Assembly (NCBI GenBank): GCA_037957365.1
Contig: JARHVA010003635.1
Coordinates: 1,303,501 to 1,367,500 of the forward strand
DNA length: 64,000 bases
Source: Torreya grandis
Taxonomy: Eukaryota; Streptophyta; Pinopsida; Cupressales; Taxaceae
Direction: 5' to 3'
Shown here in pieces: positions 39,851-51,500 of this stretch (positions are counted from its first letter, which is position 1; the number at the start of each line of letters is the position of its first letter). Below the pieces are notes generated by a model that saw only the letters and a program-made list of their open reading frames with translations, searched no databases and was not told the DNA's origin. Made by a program: the position numbers and the translations under genes.

Positions 39851-39917
39851 AGGTGGGTGAAATTCTTTTATGGCAAAATTCATGAAAATTTGATTAAAGG
39901 TGACTCAAAAACTAACA

Positions 39918-39922
39918 ATCCT
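39918..39922 (+). repeat. Target-site duplication of element E, right copy (ATCCT)
   Basis: The unmutated copy; compare ATTCT at 23614-23618 and the undisturbed ATCCT in the D 3' LTR near 16297. Confidence 0.82.
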
Positions 39923-40743
39923 CACATAGGAGAATCCAACCATAAAAAAATATGTTCCTAAAAACCTCACATGTAGGATATATAATGACATTAAAATGCT
40001 CACTCATTTTTTTTCTCTCACATAGCCAACTATGTCAAGAACTATCTATCTAGAAAGACCAACTTTTCACATGCATATCTTTTATCGCACTTTAAGGCTT
40101 GACCTGAAAGTTAACAAAAATCAAATAGGAACAAAATTAAATGAACCCATATGATCAAATTCTTTGAAAACATCCACATGTGTGAGATATAACTTCATCA
40201 ATATGCTTACTTATCTCTTCTTTCCGTATTGCAAATTTGGCTAAGTATGGGAAAACACTATCAAAATAACTGAGAGCCCAACTTTGCACTTGCATATATT
40301 TTGTCATGCTTCATCACTAAATTTGATATTCTTCACATATAAACTAGTGACTAATTTGATCACCATCATATGACCAACTCCCCCTGACTCATCCACATGT
40401 GGCAATTATGATGTCATCAAACTACCTACTTAGATTTGTTGCCATTAGACCTAAAATGTCTATATGAGAAAAATGATGAACCATGTTAATTAAGCTCATG
40501 CACACAGGTATTCAAAGCATATAAAACCTCTTATAGGTCCCCTTTTACATGCTCAATAATTTATACTCAACCTTGAACATCTCTATCTAGGTCAAAACTA
40601 AAGATTAACCAAGCATCCTTCAAGCATACTAGGATAAGTACATTGCACACTTTATCATTTTCACTTAAACTATCAAGGAACTTCATCTAAACACTTAGAC
40701 ACCTCCATTACATCACCATGACATCATTGAAAAATCTCCAACC
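39923..40743 (-). repeat. Element D 5' LTR, outer piece
   Basis: Continues the alignment with the D 3' LTR (about 16300-17114), with landmarks such as GCTAAGTATGGGAAAACAC and TGAGAGCCCAACTTTG. It ends AATCTCCAACC immediately before CATTA. The outermost base has apparently changed from the expected A. Confidence 0.85.
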
Positions 40744-40748
40744 CATTA
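40744..40748 (+). repeat. Target-site duplication of element D, right copy (CATTA)
   Basis: Matches 14185-14189. The element A gag frame resumes directly after it. Confidence 0.85.
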
Positions 40749-41412
40749 TTGACCAATTGAGTAAAACACATGCTAAGATTTCAATCCATGGGCTCCTAAA
40801 GAAATATAATATGTACAAAGATATCACATATGAGTCATTGTGTGAGACACAAGTTCTAAATGATATTAAACCTTATTATTTTATGTATATAATGAAATAT
40901 TTCAAAAATAATTCCAAGATCATTTACTTTGATCCAACATATTTACCATCCAAAGATATTATCAACCAAGATTTTTCATTATTCATCTAATTAACCATTA
41001 AAAATAAGGGTATCAAAAGGATGCTAATTGATAATAGATCAAGGATAAACATTTGAGGCATAAAAATCCTATTAACCATGTGAATTAGCACCAATATTAT
41101 TCAAAAAATGGTTATGCACATAAAATGATTTGATAATTCACATAGCTCTCTAATTGGTCAAATCACATTAGATGTGACATTGGGACAAAAAATAGTTTCA
41201 ACTAATTTTCAAGTTATGTCTCAATATTTACATTATAGTTTACTTTTTGATAGACCTTAGATACATTCAATAAAATTTATCCCATCTATGTTGTACTAAT
41301 GTGTAAAATTCATACATGATGGGACATTATTAACCATGCTTATCAATGCTACACCTTTTAAATTATTTATAATGATATAGTCCAAAATAAAGGGAATTCC
41401 CACAGTGGTACC
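40749..41412 (+). pseudogene. Element A gag tail and aspartic protease
   Basis: Resumed + frame reading DQLSKTHAKISIHGLLKKYN, then ITYESLCETQVLNDI and IIYFDPTYLPSKDIINQ, a pre-protease segment of Tat-like gypsy elements. From about 41020 the protease follows: MLIDNRSRINI at the active site (usual form LIDNGSSINIC, with the catalytic Asp kept and the Gly replaced by Arg), then FDNSHSSLIGQITLDVTLGQ and FQVMSQYLHYSLLFDRP, ending near CVKFIHDGT. Several stops interrupt it. In the element it would process gag. Confidence 0.85.
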
Positions 41413-42461
41413 ACCTAAATTATGTATTCCTTTTGAGATTTTACACACGTATGAAATATGGGAGTCAAGTAAAATGGATCCTTAATCTCTAAATGTAAAT
41501 AAGACACTAAATACTGAGGTACACATAAATGTACAAAAAGATCAAGAACCATTATCAAAAGAGCCAATAAAAATACAAGAGACCCAACAATTGAGCTTCC
41601 TTTATTGGTCAAAACTAAGTGAAAATATGGATATCTCTCATATTACTATGATATCTATTATTATACCACTTATAATATGACAAATAAAAAATTTGAAAAT
41701 TAAAATTTGATCCACTTGATCAACATTTGCATAACCTATTATACCCTATAGGTCCTAATACATATAATCTAAATCCAATTCATAATATAGCACACTAAAT
41801 AAATATAAGGGTAAAGATAAAATATAAGGTTAGCGTGTAAATTTTTTTAATTCCATACATCCCTCTTGGTTGAAAAACATTGAGTCAACCTTACAAGGGT
41901 CAAATACGAATTCATCATGTAAACAATGTATAGTATTCTTACAAGGATTCATAATAGACTTTATAGATCATGACACAATAAGATACTCTAAATACCATGT
42001 TATCTATGTTACTTGAACATATAATGATTTATTTAACTTCTACTAGACACAAATCATGAAATAGACTTCTAGTTATAGAAGACAAGATACCATATTGTAA
42101 ATACCATCAAATCATTAGACATACTATAAATCAATGTGAGGCATTGAATAACCTAATTCAGAAATATAAAAATGAAAGACACATACACATTTTGTCTGAC
42201 ATAATAAAAAGTCAAAATCCTTCTTATCTTTCAAAAGATAATTATCTCTCAAAATAACCAAATCATGAATATTTAACTATTACTGTTAATATTGATGGGG
42301 TATATTACCACCATCTTTAATTTGATAATAACAAGTGGGATACAACTTGTGGCATCACATTTATAACACAATTGGGACATACTAAAAATGAACTAATATA
42401 CTCTCCATTTATTCCATAATCTCGAGGATACATTCGGTTACCTATCACATGTGGCCCACAT
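41413..42461 (+). other. Element A interior after the protease, unassigned
   Basis: About 1 kb of stop-rich sequence. The first part (to about 41640) keeps traces of the acidic linker that follows the protease in such elements (LSKEPIKIQETQQLS). I could not find RT motifs such as a YVDD box or an RNase H core here. Confidence 0.5.
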
Positions 42462-42818
42462 GTGGAAACATCCACCATATGGATATTATTTAGTGAGACA
42501 CATTTTAAGCTAAGGTTTGGACAAAATTGGTTATTTGATTGGAATGATAAGATAAATACTATACATATGTGTGTTACTTTTCTTGATATGTGTACATATA
42601 TTTTCATACAACATGATAGGCATGATTATTTAATTGAACCATTAGCTTTAGGTAAACCTTTAGATAGAAACATAGAAGAGGTGGTAGTACATCGATATAA
42701 ACAAATCTTTAGAAATTTTCCAAGTGATCCTACACCTTTTAATGATGAGAACTCCTTTATTATAAATCTTTACATGTTCTCAAAAAACCCAAAAAAACAA
42801 CATTCAAAAACTCTATAA
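42462..42818 (+). CDS. Unrecognised 118-codon open frame in element A
   Basis: The longest open frame of element A outside gag and protease. It contains FGQNWLFDWNDKINTIHMCV and DYLIEPLALGKPLDRNIEEV, with a balanced composition unlike the surrounding DNA. Coding texture extends upstream on the same strand to about 42330 (NKWDTTCGITFITQLGHTKN) after one stop. No family is recognised, and it is not RT, RNase H or integrase. It is probably a decayed accessory or C-terminal pol segment of the gypsy element. Start and end of the original protein are unknown. Confidence 0.4.
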   Translation: METSTIWILFSETHFKLRFGQNWLFDWNDKINTIHMCVTFLDMCTYIFIQHDRHDYLIEPLALGKPLDRNIEEVVVHRYKQIFRNFPSDPTPFNDENSFIINLYMFSKNPKKQHSKTL

Positions 42819-43329
42819 CATTTCCAGCACCCACATACTCTATTATATCCTTGGCATCTATGCGTTAATTCCATGTTGATGGATAGCATATCAGTTACTT
42901 ATACATACACATGTGTGTGATGCTTCTATTTAAGTATGATACATGCATACATAGGTACGTGATATATTCCTATTTTATTTCTTGGTCCTTTCCTCTACTT
43001 ATGTCATATGGACATTGGGGGCATCCACCTCTATGATCATGATACTTATACGTTATATCATTCTATGGTCACTTAAAATTATCATGTTTTGAGCTCATAT
43101 ATATACTTACACATGCATTTATCCATGATTATAACTTATGTATGGTAATTTATATGTTATGCACTTAAGGTTTTTTTAAACACATTTTATCCATTGAATA
43201 CTATGATATGTTTATTCTAGCTGATTATGCTTTCCTTTATGCACTTTCTTGAGTGTCTTGCCTTGATATTGTCTTGCTTATTTGATAATTTAAATATGCT
43301 ACTTTATTTGAGACCACCATGCCTATTTG
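42819..43329 (+). other. Element A 3' non-coding region, first part
   Basis: AT-rich and stop-rich in all frames. Nothing is recognised. Confidence 0.5.
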
Positions 43330-43455
43330 TGATTTATTTGACATTTGAATATGCCATTATTTGTTGTATGGACATTTGAATATGTTGTTATTACTTTTGT
43401 GGGCATTTGACTAATTTATGTCCCTTTTATTTAGAGGCATTTGAACATGCCCCTT
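43330..43455 (+). repeat. Short degenerate tandem repeat (CATTTGAATATG units)
   Basis: Four copies of a G(A/G)CATTTGAAYATGCC-like motif at about 43340, 43368, 43402 and 43435, spaced by about 30-34 bp. The last copy, GGCATTTGAACATGCC, has inverted GGCAT/ATGCC arms. It lies in the 3' non-coding part of element A. Confidence 0.7.
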
Positions 43456-43739
43456 ATTTGCGGTCTCCTAAGACCATTGTATGTTAAATTTATTTTGAGT
43501 TGTCTTGTGTGTATGTGCTTGTTTCCTTTTTGATCTTATACTATTACTATCTATACTTTTCCATGATCTTTATCATACATATTAGGACTTCATGTGATCA
43601 CATTGTTTTATGTGCTCCAATGCCACGTTTACCTAGACATGTTCTTCTATATGTTACATTATTTCATTAAAAAATTATATAGTTATCTTATCATTTTAAC
43701 ATGAGGCAACTATAAGTTTCTATCCTTCCCTCACCTAAA

Positions 43740-44112
43740 GTGGGGTCATATTAGTGGGGAAATGTCATAGTCATGTTCTCCACATTTAGCACATTTTTTA
43801 TATTTATTGGGGGTATCCTTTGGAAGCATGTTCTCCACACTTATTTATTATTAAGCACACCTAGATTTAGTGTGGGAATTATTTAGAAGCATTTTCTCCA
43901 CACTTGTTCAATATTTGGCATAGATTTTAGATTCAATGGGGGCATGCTTTAGAAACATGTTCTTCAAACTAATTCCATATTAGACACACCTAGATTTAGT
44001 GGGGCATGTTTTGAAAACATGTCCTCTACATTGGAACTTATTTTAGTTTTTAAATATTCTCCATATATAAGGGGGACATGATTTGGAATCATGTTCTCCA
44101 CACTTACATAGT
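43740..44112 (+). repeat. Degenerate hairpin-bearing tandem array, about 62-bp unit
   Basis: Six copies of a unit centred on GGGGGCATG..TTTGGAAGCATGTTCTCCACACTT, starting near 43752, 43818, 43869, 43930, 43998 and 44068. Several units hold short inverted repeats: CATGTTTTGAAAACATG (44005-44021) and CATGATTTGGAATCATG (44079-44095) pair completely but with different stem bases. It sits between the coding part and the 3' LTR of element A. Confidence 0.85.
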
Positions 44113-44930
44113 TTTTGAAATAGCCAAATACCATAGTTATATAATTTATATTCATAGTTGTGGTAGAATTATATACATTGGTACCACTATTATACATAGT
44201 TTCAACATGATACATATCTAAGGTGAATATGTTATGTAATGTGTGCCTAATATTAAAAAATCTAAATAAGTTTTAGATTTCAAAACACTCTCAAGGACTA
44301 TCACCACCTACAAGGTTAGACTTTTATGGACTGTATTGAGCCTATCTACTATAGTAGTTGGTTCATTTTTTGTTATGGTTAAGGTGATTAAATAACTTAA
44401 TATTGCCTAGTTTTTAGGTTATAATTGATTGTATCATCCACCCTCACTATTTTTATAGTATTATTTTACTTGGTTTAATCATACTCACCAAGCTACAATT
44501 ATGATTGGGTTGCAAGATTGAGTTAATCTCAACTTATAGGTGACAACTCACCTTTTCTTTAAGTTTGAGGGAATGAGCTTTATAATATCTCTCTATTTCC
44601 TTCGGTATATGCACTTTATAGATCTATATATTTGTCTTAGTCTTATTTTTAGTGATTCATAATGATAAATCTTTCAAATCAAGTTGTTAATAGGCAAGGT
44701 AGTTACCTCGATACACAGGTGTACTCTTAAGCATTTCTCTTTCAATTTAAATATTTTCAAATGCTTTAAATTTTAGATTCTATGAATTGATTATATAATC
44801 TAACAAGATCTTGGTTGAAGGTTAGTCAATAGTAAATCACTCAAATTAGACTCATGTAAAGGCAAGGTGTGTTATACACACCTAGGTATGTATTTCTTTT
44901 CCTTTAAACTAATAATTACATTACTAGATT
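44113..44930 (+). other. Element A 3' non-coding region before the LTR
   Basis: AT-rich. Two similar stretches around 44690-44710 and 44850-44890 (GGCAAGGT followed by TACACA or ACACAGGTG-type sequence) suggest a weak ~165-bp duplication. No gene is seen. Confidence 0.45.
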
Positions 44931-44941
44931 AAATGGGGGAA
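44931..44941 (+). promoter_or_regulatory. Element A polypurine tract
   Basis: AAATGGGGGAA immediately before the TGTAGATG start of the 3' LTR, in the position where plus-strand priming occurs. It fixes the + orientation of element A. Confidence 0.75.
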
Positions 44942-46254
44942 TGTAGATGATATTTATAGACTATATAACACCTTAGTCTTGTACATTTGGAAAAATCATA
45001 CTTTTTATATTCCTCTTAGTTCTCAAAATTTCTTGATTTCATAAGTCTTACATCTATTCTATCTTATTCCCATTGGCCTATCTCTTGTTCTGGCTAGTCT
45101 TATGTTAATGATCCAAACCTTCTACCTTGCCTAGAATGCTTAAAATATTATTATATTATTCCCCTATAATTTATAATATTGTATATATTTTATAACTACC
45201 AAGACACAAGCATTAGTCTCACACCCTTGCATTGATGCTAGTGTCCTAACTTGATGTAGGTGTCTAGTGCCTAAAGTAATCTAAATTACAAATGAAATGT
45301 ATATGAATGGTTTTCCTAAGTGATTTAATGTGATATAGTTTATGATAAGAGTGATATATATTCACAATCACTCCTCATTCATTACTCACCTAGCACATAC
45401 CAATGCAACTTGTTAAAGCATTTAATCAAGCATTCAATAAAAGAAAAAACTTTCCTATTTTGTCATATTCTCATATCATTCATAGGAAAAACACATATGC
45501 AGGTCTAAATTACTAAAGGAACAACCTAAGACCTTGATTTTCTAAGTTACAATCTAGGACACTATTGTACTTACTTTGCACATATTTCATAATTCACACA
45601 CAAGCCAAAACATGTGGGATAACTACATCAGTTTGAGGTCCTCTTTATAGTATTATCTATGTAGGAAATACTCATTTATAGAGTGGTGTTTGGGGCCAAA
45701 TCGACACTACGTTCCCACTAACCCATTTTTTCCAAGGTCACTATGAAGATGAATAACTAAGGTTTTGAAATTTCATGGGGAGTGATAGTCCATAACCCAT
45801 ATATGAATTCACCAGAATAAAGGTGAAGACAAACCCAAAATCATCTAGGTGGTTGCATCCTTTTCCAATAGATATTATGTATTGGACACCTATGTCTAGT
45901 TTAGATGGTAGCATCAACACTAACATCTAGGGATCCTGCTAGTGTTTATGGCTCTAGAGGCACTCAATCCATAATATGGTAATTATTTCATAATCTTATT
46001 CTAATATGATTTTTGCATGTTCTATATCTATAATTGTGTTAGCATCAGAACCAACTAATTATATTGTTTCTTTGTCATTTCTATATCTAGCATAATTGTA
46101 CTTAATATTTTTATCCTATCTTAGTTTAAGGTATTCAACACATGTTATCTCTAAGTTTATCATTTAATTTTCATGTTATAGATTTGATTATAACCCTTGT
46201 GCATTATCATTTATATATTATTAACCCTATCTACCTATGTAGGATCCAAATCTA
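44942..46254 (+). repeat. Element A 3' LTR
   Basis: 1313 bp, uninterrupted, starting TGTAGATGATATTTATAG and aligning with 6038-6205 plus 12534-13670. It preserves the single AATGA target at 45107-45111, so it serves as the empty-site reference for element C. The end is set where similarity stops (about 46254); the terminal CA has decayed. Confidence 0.85.
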
Positions 46255-47240
46255 ATTTAAGCTTAAATAGTTATCTACCCCATAAAAATTTGGGAAATGT
46301 TTGGTCAATAAGATGAGTCAATAAAACAATAGATAATCAACTATATTAGTCTTGTCTTGATAGATTATGAGATGTGTTACACTAAATTATAGAATTGATG
46401 TCTTTAAAACTAATTCAAAATCATATGCTTTACTAGACCAATATTTCATCATATATTATTCCATCCTTAACCATTTATTATATAAATGTTTCATTCCTAG
46501 ATAACAAATTGGAAAATTAATGGTACTCTTAATAGAATTTGATCTAATAATTATCACACAAAAATTAATCAAAGGCCAACTAATAACCGACCAACTTTCC
46601 TCCACTCCCATCCTACGTATGAACTACCTTTGAGATACTATTTAAGATGAAAATTTAATCTTAATTGAAGGTATTAATTAGGCTTCTTCTCTCAAAGACT
46701 AATTCCATAATTTCATGGTTGATTTTAAGGCACATGTACTCAAATATTCAAAAATAGTAGTCTCTAGACCTAAATCATCTACCAAATTTACTATAAAATA
46801 ATTACCCAAAGTTACCACTGACCTACATGACTAAATTTGGACACTCCAATTTGATGGAGTGAAGTGTCTTCAAGAAGTTAGGGTAGGATGTGTCTTATCT
46901 AACCCTTACAAAAAAAAATAGTTCCTCTATTCTTTTGGTTAAAATTGTATGTCATAATAACTAAGGTGAATATGAACATATCATTCTTGGGATGCAATCA
47001 ACCATAGATATATATCTCCCTTATTTGCATTCCTTAAGAGGCTCATAGCGTATATGTCACAAAATTAGTGGTGCATATCAATGTAAAAGTGAAAATTTTA
47101 TTACATACTATCATCTCACCCCTATTATTTCCAAAGAGTTTGGGCCTATTATAATCAAAGCAATTTTAAGAGAGCAAAACTATATTGTGACTCTCTCACT
47201 TCCTTAGCCTCTCTTTTTATTCCTTATTAAGCACTACATG
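46255..47240 (+). pseudogene. Element B RNase H and archaeal-type RNase H remnants
   Basis: Continuation of element B after the A insertion. The RNase H tail reads GKLMVLLIEFDLIIITQKLI and KGQLITDQLS (46510-46600; family form LSEFDI.....IKGQAIADLL). A second RNase H, archaeal type, follows at about 46830-47240: an FDGVKCLQEVRVGCVLS segment (usual form FDGASC..G.G.GIVL), then, in another frame, CHKISGAYQCKSENFITYYH, and finally LREQNYIVTLSLP near 47170-47210. Many stops are present. The aRNH lies after the RNase H and before the integrase. Confidence 0.72.
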
Positions 47241-47249
47241 ACTCTTGGT

Positions 47250-48590
47250 TGATTGTCCATATGAATAAATATCCATCTACCTTAAAAAATAAGGATGACT
47301 ATCTTATTTTCTACATCAAATTATCACCACTTGATAAAACTCATGGTAAAAAGACATTGTACAATTCATTGAACATCATACATACCCTCTTGAGGTTGAA
47401 TCTTGTGAAAAGACTAGACTATGAATGTAATATTGAAATTGTGTCTTTAATATGACATCATATATTATATTAATGTTAAAGGCACCCAAATATATTATGT
47501 CACTCAATACTAAGTTCCTTATTTTCTTTAGAAAGTGCATGGGATAATTTATGATGGCCATTGTAACAAACATGTTATAGCCCGAAAATGCCTACTAATA
47601 GGATAATATAGAACTACCCTTGAAATATATGACATCACATTCTCACAAATCTATAATCCTTTCCAATTACATGATAATATTATCTAATATTCTCTAATCT
47701 AGATTCAAACACTTGAATATATTTGGTCATTTTGTATGTGGGGATTAGATCTCATTGAAAAATTACCCTAATCACAAGATGGCCACATTTTCATCATCAC
47801 CACCAAAAAATAATTTACCAAGTGGGTATAAGTTATTACCATTAGTAATTTAACTATCATAAATATTTTATAATTAATTCTCAATCAAATAATATATATT
47901 TTTATATTACTCACACTACCATATCTGACAATGGTGGAAATTTCAAAAATAAAGACATGAAATAATTGTGTGCAAACTTCAAAATTACAAATATTTTTTT
48001 GACACCCTATCACCCTTAGTGCAATGGCCAAGTAGAAGCTACAAATAGAATCTTCAATAATATATTAAAAAATACTTTTATGTATTCTCATTAAGAATTT
48101 CATCTCAAGTTATACCTCACACTTTAGGCTTATTGTACTAGTATTTGTACTTCCACTGGGGAACTCCTTTATCTTTAGTTTATAGTTTAGAATTTATCTT
48201 AACATTAAAATTAGATTTATCCTCATTTCACATATCTCTTCATGAAATCATTATCGATCAAGAGCATAGTGAATCATGCCTTCACACCTTACACTACTTG
48301 ATGGGTGTGTATGAATGCTATAAAATATTATTATTAGTGGAAAACTCGTATAGCTAAACAACATAACAATAAAGTCAAATTATATAATTTTTATGTTGGA
48401 TACTTTGTATTTAATTTACATTATAACCATGACAAAGAGGTAAAGTAAACCAAAATGTGGTATGATCCCTATTTAGTTAAAGACATCCATGGACCTAGTA
48501 ATTATAGATTACAAATAAATGAAGGGCATATTTTCAAAAAACTAACTAATGCTCAATTTTTGAAGAAACCTTTATATTGATCTATGTTCT
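47250..48590 (+). pseudogene. Element B integrase (DD35E), decayed
   Basis: Ty3/gypsy integrase in several frames. The first catalytic Asp is in MWGLDLI at 47748-47750, followed by GHIFIITT and FTKWV. The second Asp is in ISDNGGNF at 47927-47929, and the Glu in NGQVEATN at 48035-48037, giving D-35-E spacing. The C-terminal part reads VKLYNFYVGYFVFN, PYLVKDIHGPSNYRLQINEG and LTNAQFLKKPLY up to about 48580. At least six stops and three frameshifts are visible, so it is inactive. It shows that B was a complete gypsy element before A split it. Confidence 0.88.
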
Positions 48591-51500
48591 TCATAGTTTT
48601 ATTTTATGTATACCTTTCCATTTATGTATGCATGCTTAGTTTTATTTTTATATCTTAAGTTGAGGTTAAATTTATTTCATGTCTTACTTTAATTCTCTTA
48701 TTGTAGTTTAGCATTCTTATATCTACACACCTTAGGGTCTTCATTTACATTGTCCCTAGTACTTATATTTTTTTACTTATGTTTATATCTATTTTACACC
48801 AGTTGGTTTTCAATTTGTGAGTTGTATTATAACACTTGGGGAATATAACCAGGTCTTCCTCACAAATTCTCATCCTTATTCAATAAAACATTGATTCCTT
48901 TGTAATTATCTAGACCTTACATCCACCATATGGGTATTTATTATCAATTTTAAACCCTACTTAATCTTCTTGTTTTTTTAAATTTGAGAGTTGCACAGTA
49001 AGACTCAAGGAATCAACTAGACCCTACTCATAAAAACCCATCATCTTATTATAACGATTTATTTTTATCCCAACATTATCTATGTGTCTTGTTATAAATA
49101 TAAGGCAATGGTTGGTAGTGGTGTTTTTCCTAACTTCACAGTCTATTCTAGTAAAACTATAGTAGCCTATCTTCATGTATTTTCATCTAAATCTCACCAT
49201 ATTCTTATGATGATGGTTCATACCTACCTTATATTATACCATATTACCTTAGACATTTTTTTGTTTGTGTAAACCTAATCATTTCCATCATTCCTCATTT
49301 TTTATTTACCTTTTGGGCTCACCAAGATTAGTTTTGATATTTCACTCTTTTATAAGTTTCAAGTCTATGATATTTAAAACACCCTAGTCTTTAGGTTTTC
49401 CTATTTAATATCTAAGTGAAACATCTCTTGTGATAGTCATCTTTAATACTCTTTTTTAGTTTCTACAAATTTATATGGAAGAAAATACAAAAATACAAGA
49501 TTTAAAATCCATCTCATAATAAAATACAATGTTAAAAAACAAATAAAATATTAAAAGTTAGATCACACCAAAATATGTGATATTTCTTTGGAACATCTCT
49601 TATTTTAGACAAAGATCAAACTCCATAGTTGTCCTCATGGTATAGTTTATGTCATTGGGGTTCATAAGGCTAGTATAATGGGGTAGGATATATAATATTA
49701 TCATTTTATCTTCTTACATTATAGTTCCACCTACTTTCTCACACAAGTACCCAATCTTCATAGTAGGTCAATGAATATAAAAGGGGTGTCTATGAATGTG
49801 GAACATGTTGTAGGAAAGTAAGATCATTTTATTCTTCATGTATGTTAGCCTTCATGGTATGATATTTATACTTCACTTGTTATCCCATGCTTATATTTCT
49901 AGGTAAGGTTCTCTAGGGCCATTAATGTTTAAAACACTTAGTCTTACCAATTTTATTTGAGTGTCTCATTTTTGTTAAAGATCATTTTTTCCTTGGTGAT
50001 ACCCTATTTTATTTATTTCCACCTTTTACTCTTGACAATTAGCTTTATTTCTAAATGTATCCATCTTCTTAACTTCCTATTTTCCATCTCTTTTAGACAC
50101 GATATAAATATGACAATTTTATCTTTTTCCATTTTTAGAATAGAAGTTGCATCTTTGATTTAGAGTGAGATGCTCTCTCAGTCATTGCTTATCTCTCTAG
50201 GATTTCTCTCAGTTATGTTTGGGACCTTAAATTTTCTATTTGCCTTTATATGGGCCATTTTGTCCCATTTTTCCATTTCATGGTTAAATCTTCTATTTGA
50301 GTATTATTTGTTACTCTTATGTTGATAATGTTTTTTTCATAAATAAATTCTATGTATCTTTCATTTAATTTAGATTGTCACTTATCTTACTTTGGATGAA
50401 TTTTTGGGTTTTCAATCCTAAGTGGCCTTAGCATTTTAGATTATTAATTTCCTTAGTTTTTATATATATATTTTTCTTTTTAGTTATAAACTAACGTTAT
50501 CAATCTCAACTTGCCAATTTTCAAAGTCTTTAATTAGTTCTGATAGTTGTTAATGTTCATACATTTATTGACCATATTATGTTTTTTCACTTTGATTTTA
50601 TCCATTTTTAGCCTTGTATTCTTGGGGTTTCTCAAATGTAATGTGTTTTCCCTCCATGATTGAGACTATGGTATTTTCATGTAGTGATTCACTAAAAATC
50701 TAAGTCAAGGTATGTATATGGTAATTGTATTTATTCATTTATCAAGCAGTTATTTTTGTGTTTATTTTAATTTTACTCTTCAATATTGCTATGTTGCTTT
50801 ACCAAATCACCATCTCATGTTACATTATAGTGACACATGATGAGATTTATGTGGGGCATATATATACACATTATTTTTTAATTTATCATTTACTTATGAT
50901 TTATCATTTAGTGGCTTGTTATATCAATCTCCTTGAGTGTACCCCTTAAAGGATTCACCAAGAATTGGGTGGGAAATGATCTTGATAATTTTCAATAGAT
51001 GTTATTATTATATCATGATTACACTATTACTACTATTAATATGACATCATCTAACTCTTTATCCATTTATCCTTTATGTTTACTTCTTATCTATATTTTC
51101 TAGCTTCCCCATATATTATGGTATCGACCTAGTTAATACCATATATTTTTTGTCTTCACCCTTCCTATATTATATTATCTTACTTGATACAATTAATAGT
51201 GTGTTTTATAACATTTATACTATATCAGTCTGACTGGTACCATATCATGTCAGTCAATATCTTTCAATTGTATGATCGAGCTAAAAACATTGGCTTTAAT
51301 TTCAATATTGATTTTGGGTATTGGAATGATATATACAAGGGTAAATATTTATTCATATCATATAATATCACACTAATTTAATTTTATTTCACTCACATGT
51401 GTATCCTAAGGAAGTATTAAGAGAGTTAGTGCCTTAGAACCTTATTTTGAGGAGTCTTGTCTTATGGTGTCATTAAAGATCAATAAGAGTCATTGTGAGT

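Larger units (their letters stand above)
23619..39917 (-). mobile_element. Element E: Ty3/gypsy Tat-like retrotransposon with 5-kb LTRs
   Basis: 16.3-kb minus-strand element and the best preserved here. The 5' LTR is 34863-39917 and the 3' LTR 23619-28655. The 6.2-kb interior encodes gag, protease, an archaeal-type RNase H, RT with RNase H, and integrase. Each LTR contains a long decayed reading frame in the sense direction. TSD is ATTCT/ATCCT. LTR divergence over about 208 bp compared by eye is near 8 percent. The gag-pol frame needs about three frameshift corrections and holds about a dozen visible stops. It inserted into the 5' LTR of element D. Lineage (Tat-like) is inferred from the extra RNase H, integrase wording and size. 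Confidence 0.93.
34863..39917 (-). repeat. Element E 5' LTR (5.06 kb)
   Basis: In + orientation starts TGTTGGCTAACATATTTG and ends AAAAACTAACA, so TG..CA ends are kept on both strands. It matches 23619-28655 throughout. On the element strand it holds the TTGAAC cluster, then the long unknown frame, then about 750 bp to the LTR end. Confidence 0.93.
14190..40743 (-). mobile_element. Element D: gag-only copia-type LTR element with 3-kb LTRs, split by element E
   Basis: Minus-strand element with 3' LTR 14190-17114 (2925 bp) and 5' LTR 21440-23618 plus 39923-40743 (about 3000 bp; the excess is a TA microsatellite). Its internal region is only about 4.3 kb and encodes a UBN2-type gag with zinc knuckles and a coiled coil. 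No protease, integrase, RT or RNase H was found. It resembles TR-GAG or LARD-type non-autonomous elements, probably mobilised by a Sirevirus-like partner. CATTA target duplications flank it. LTR divergence over about 205 bp compared by eye is near 14 percent. Confidence 0.82.

Noticed and set aside
43740..44112. Regularly spaced repeats that could suggest a CRISPR array
   Set aside because: The units vary, there are no unique spacers, and the setting is a plant retrotransposon.
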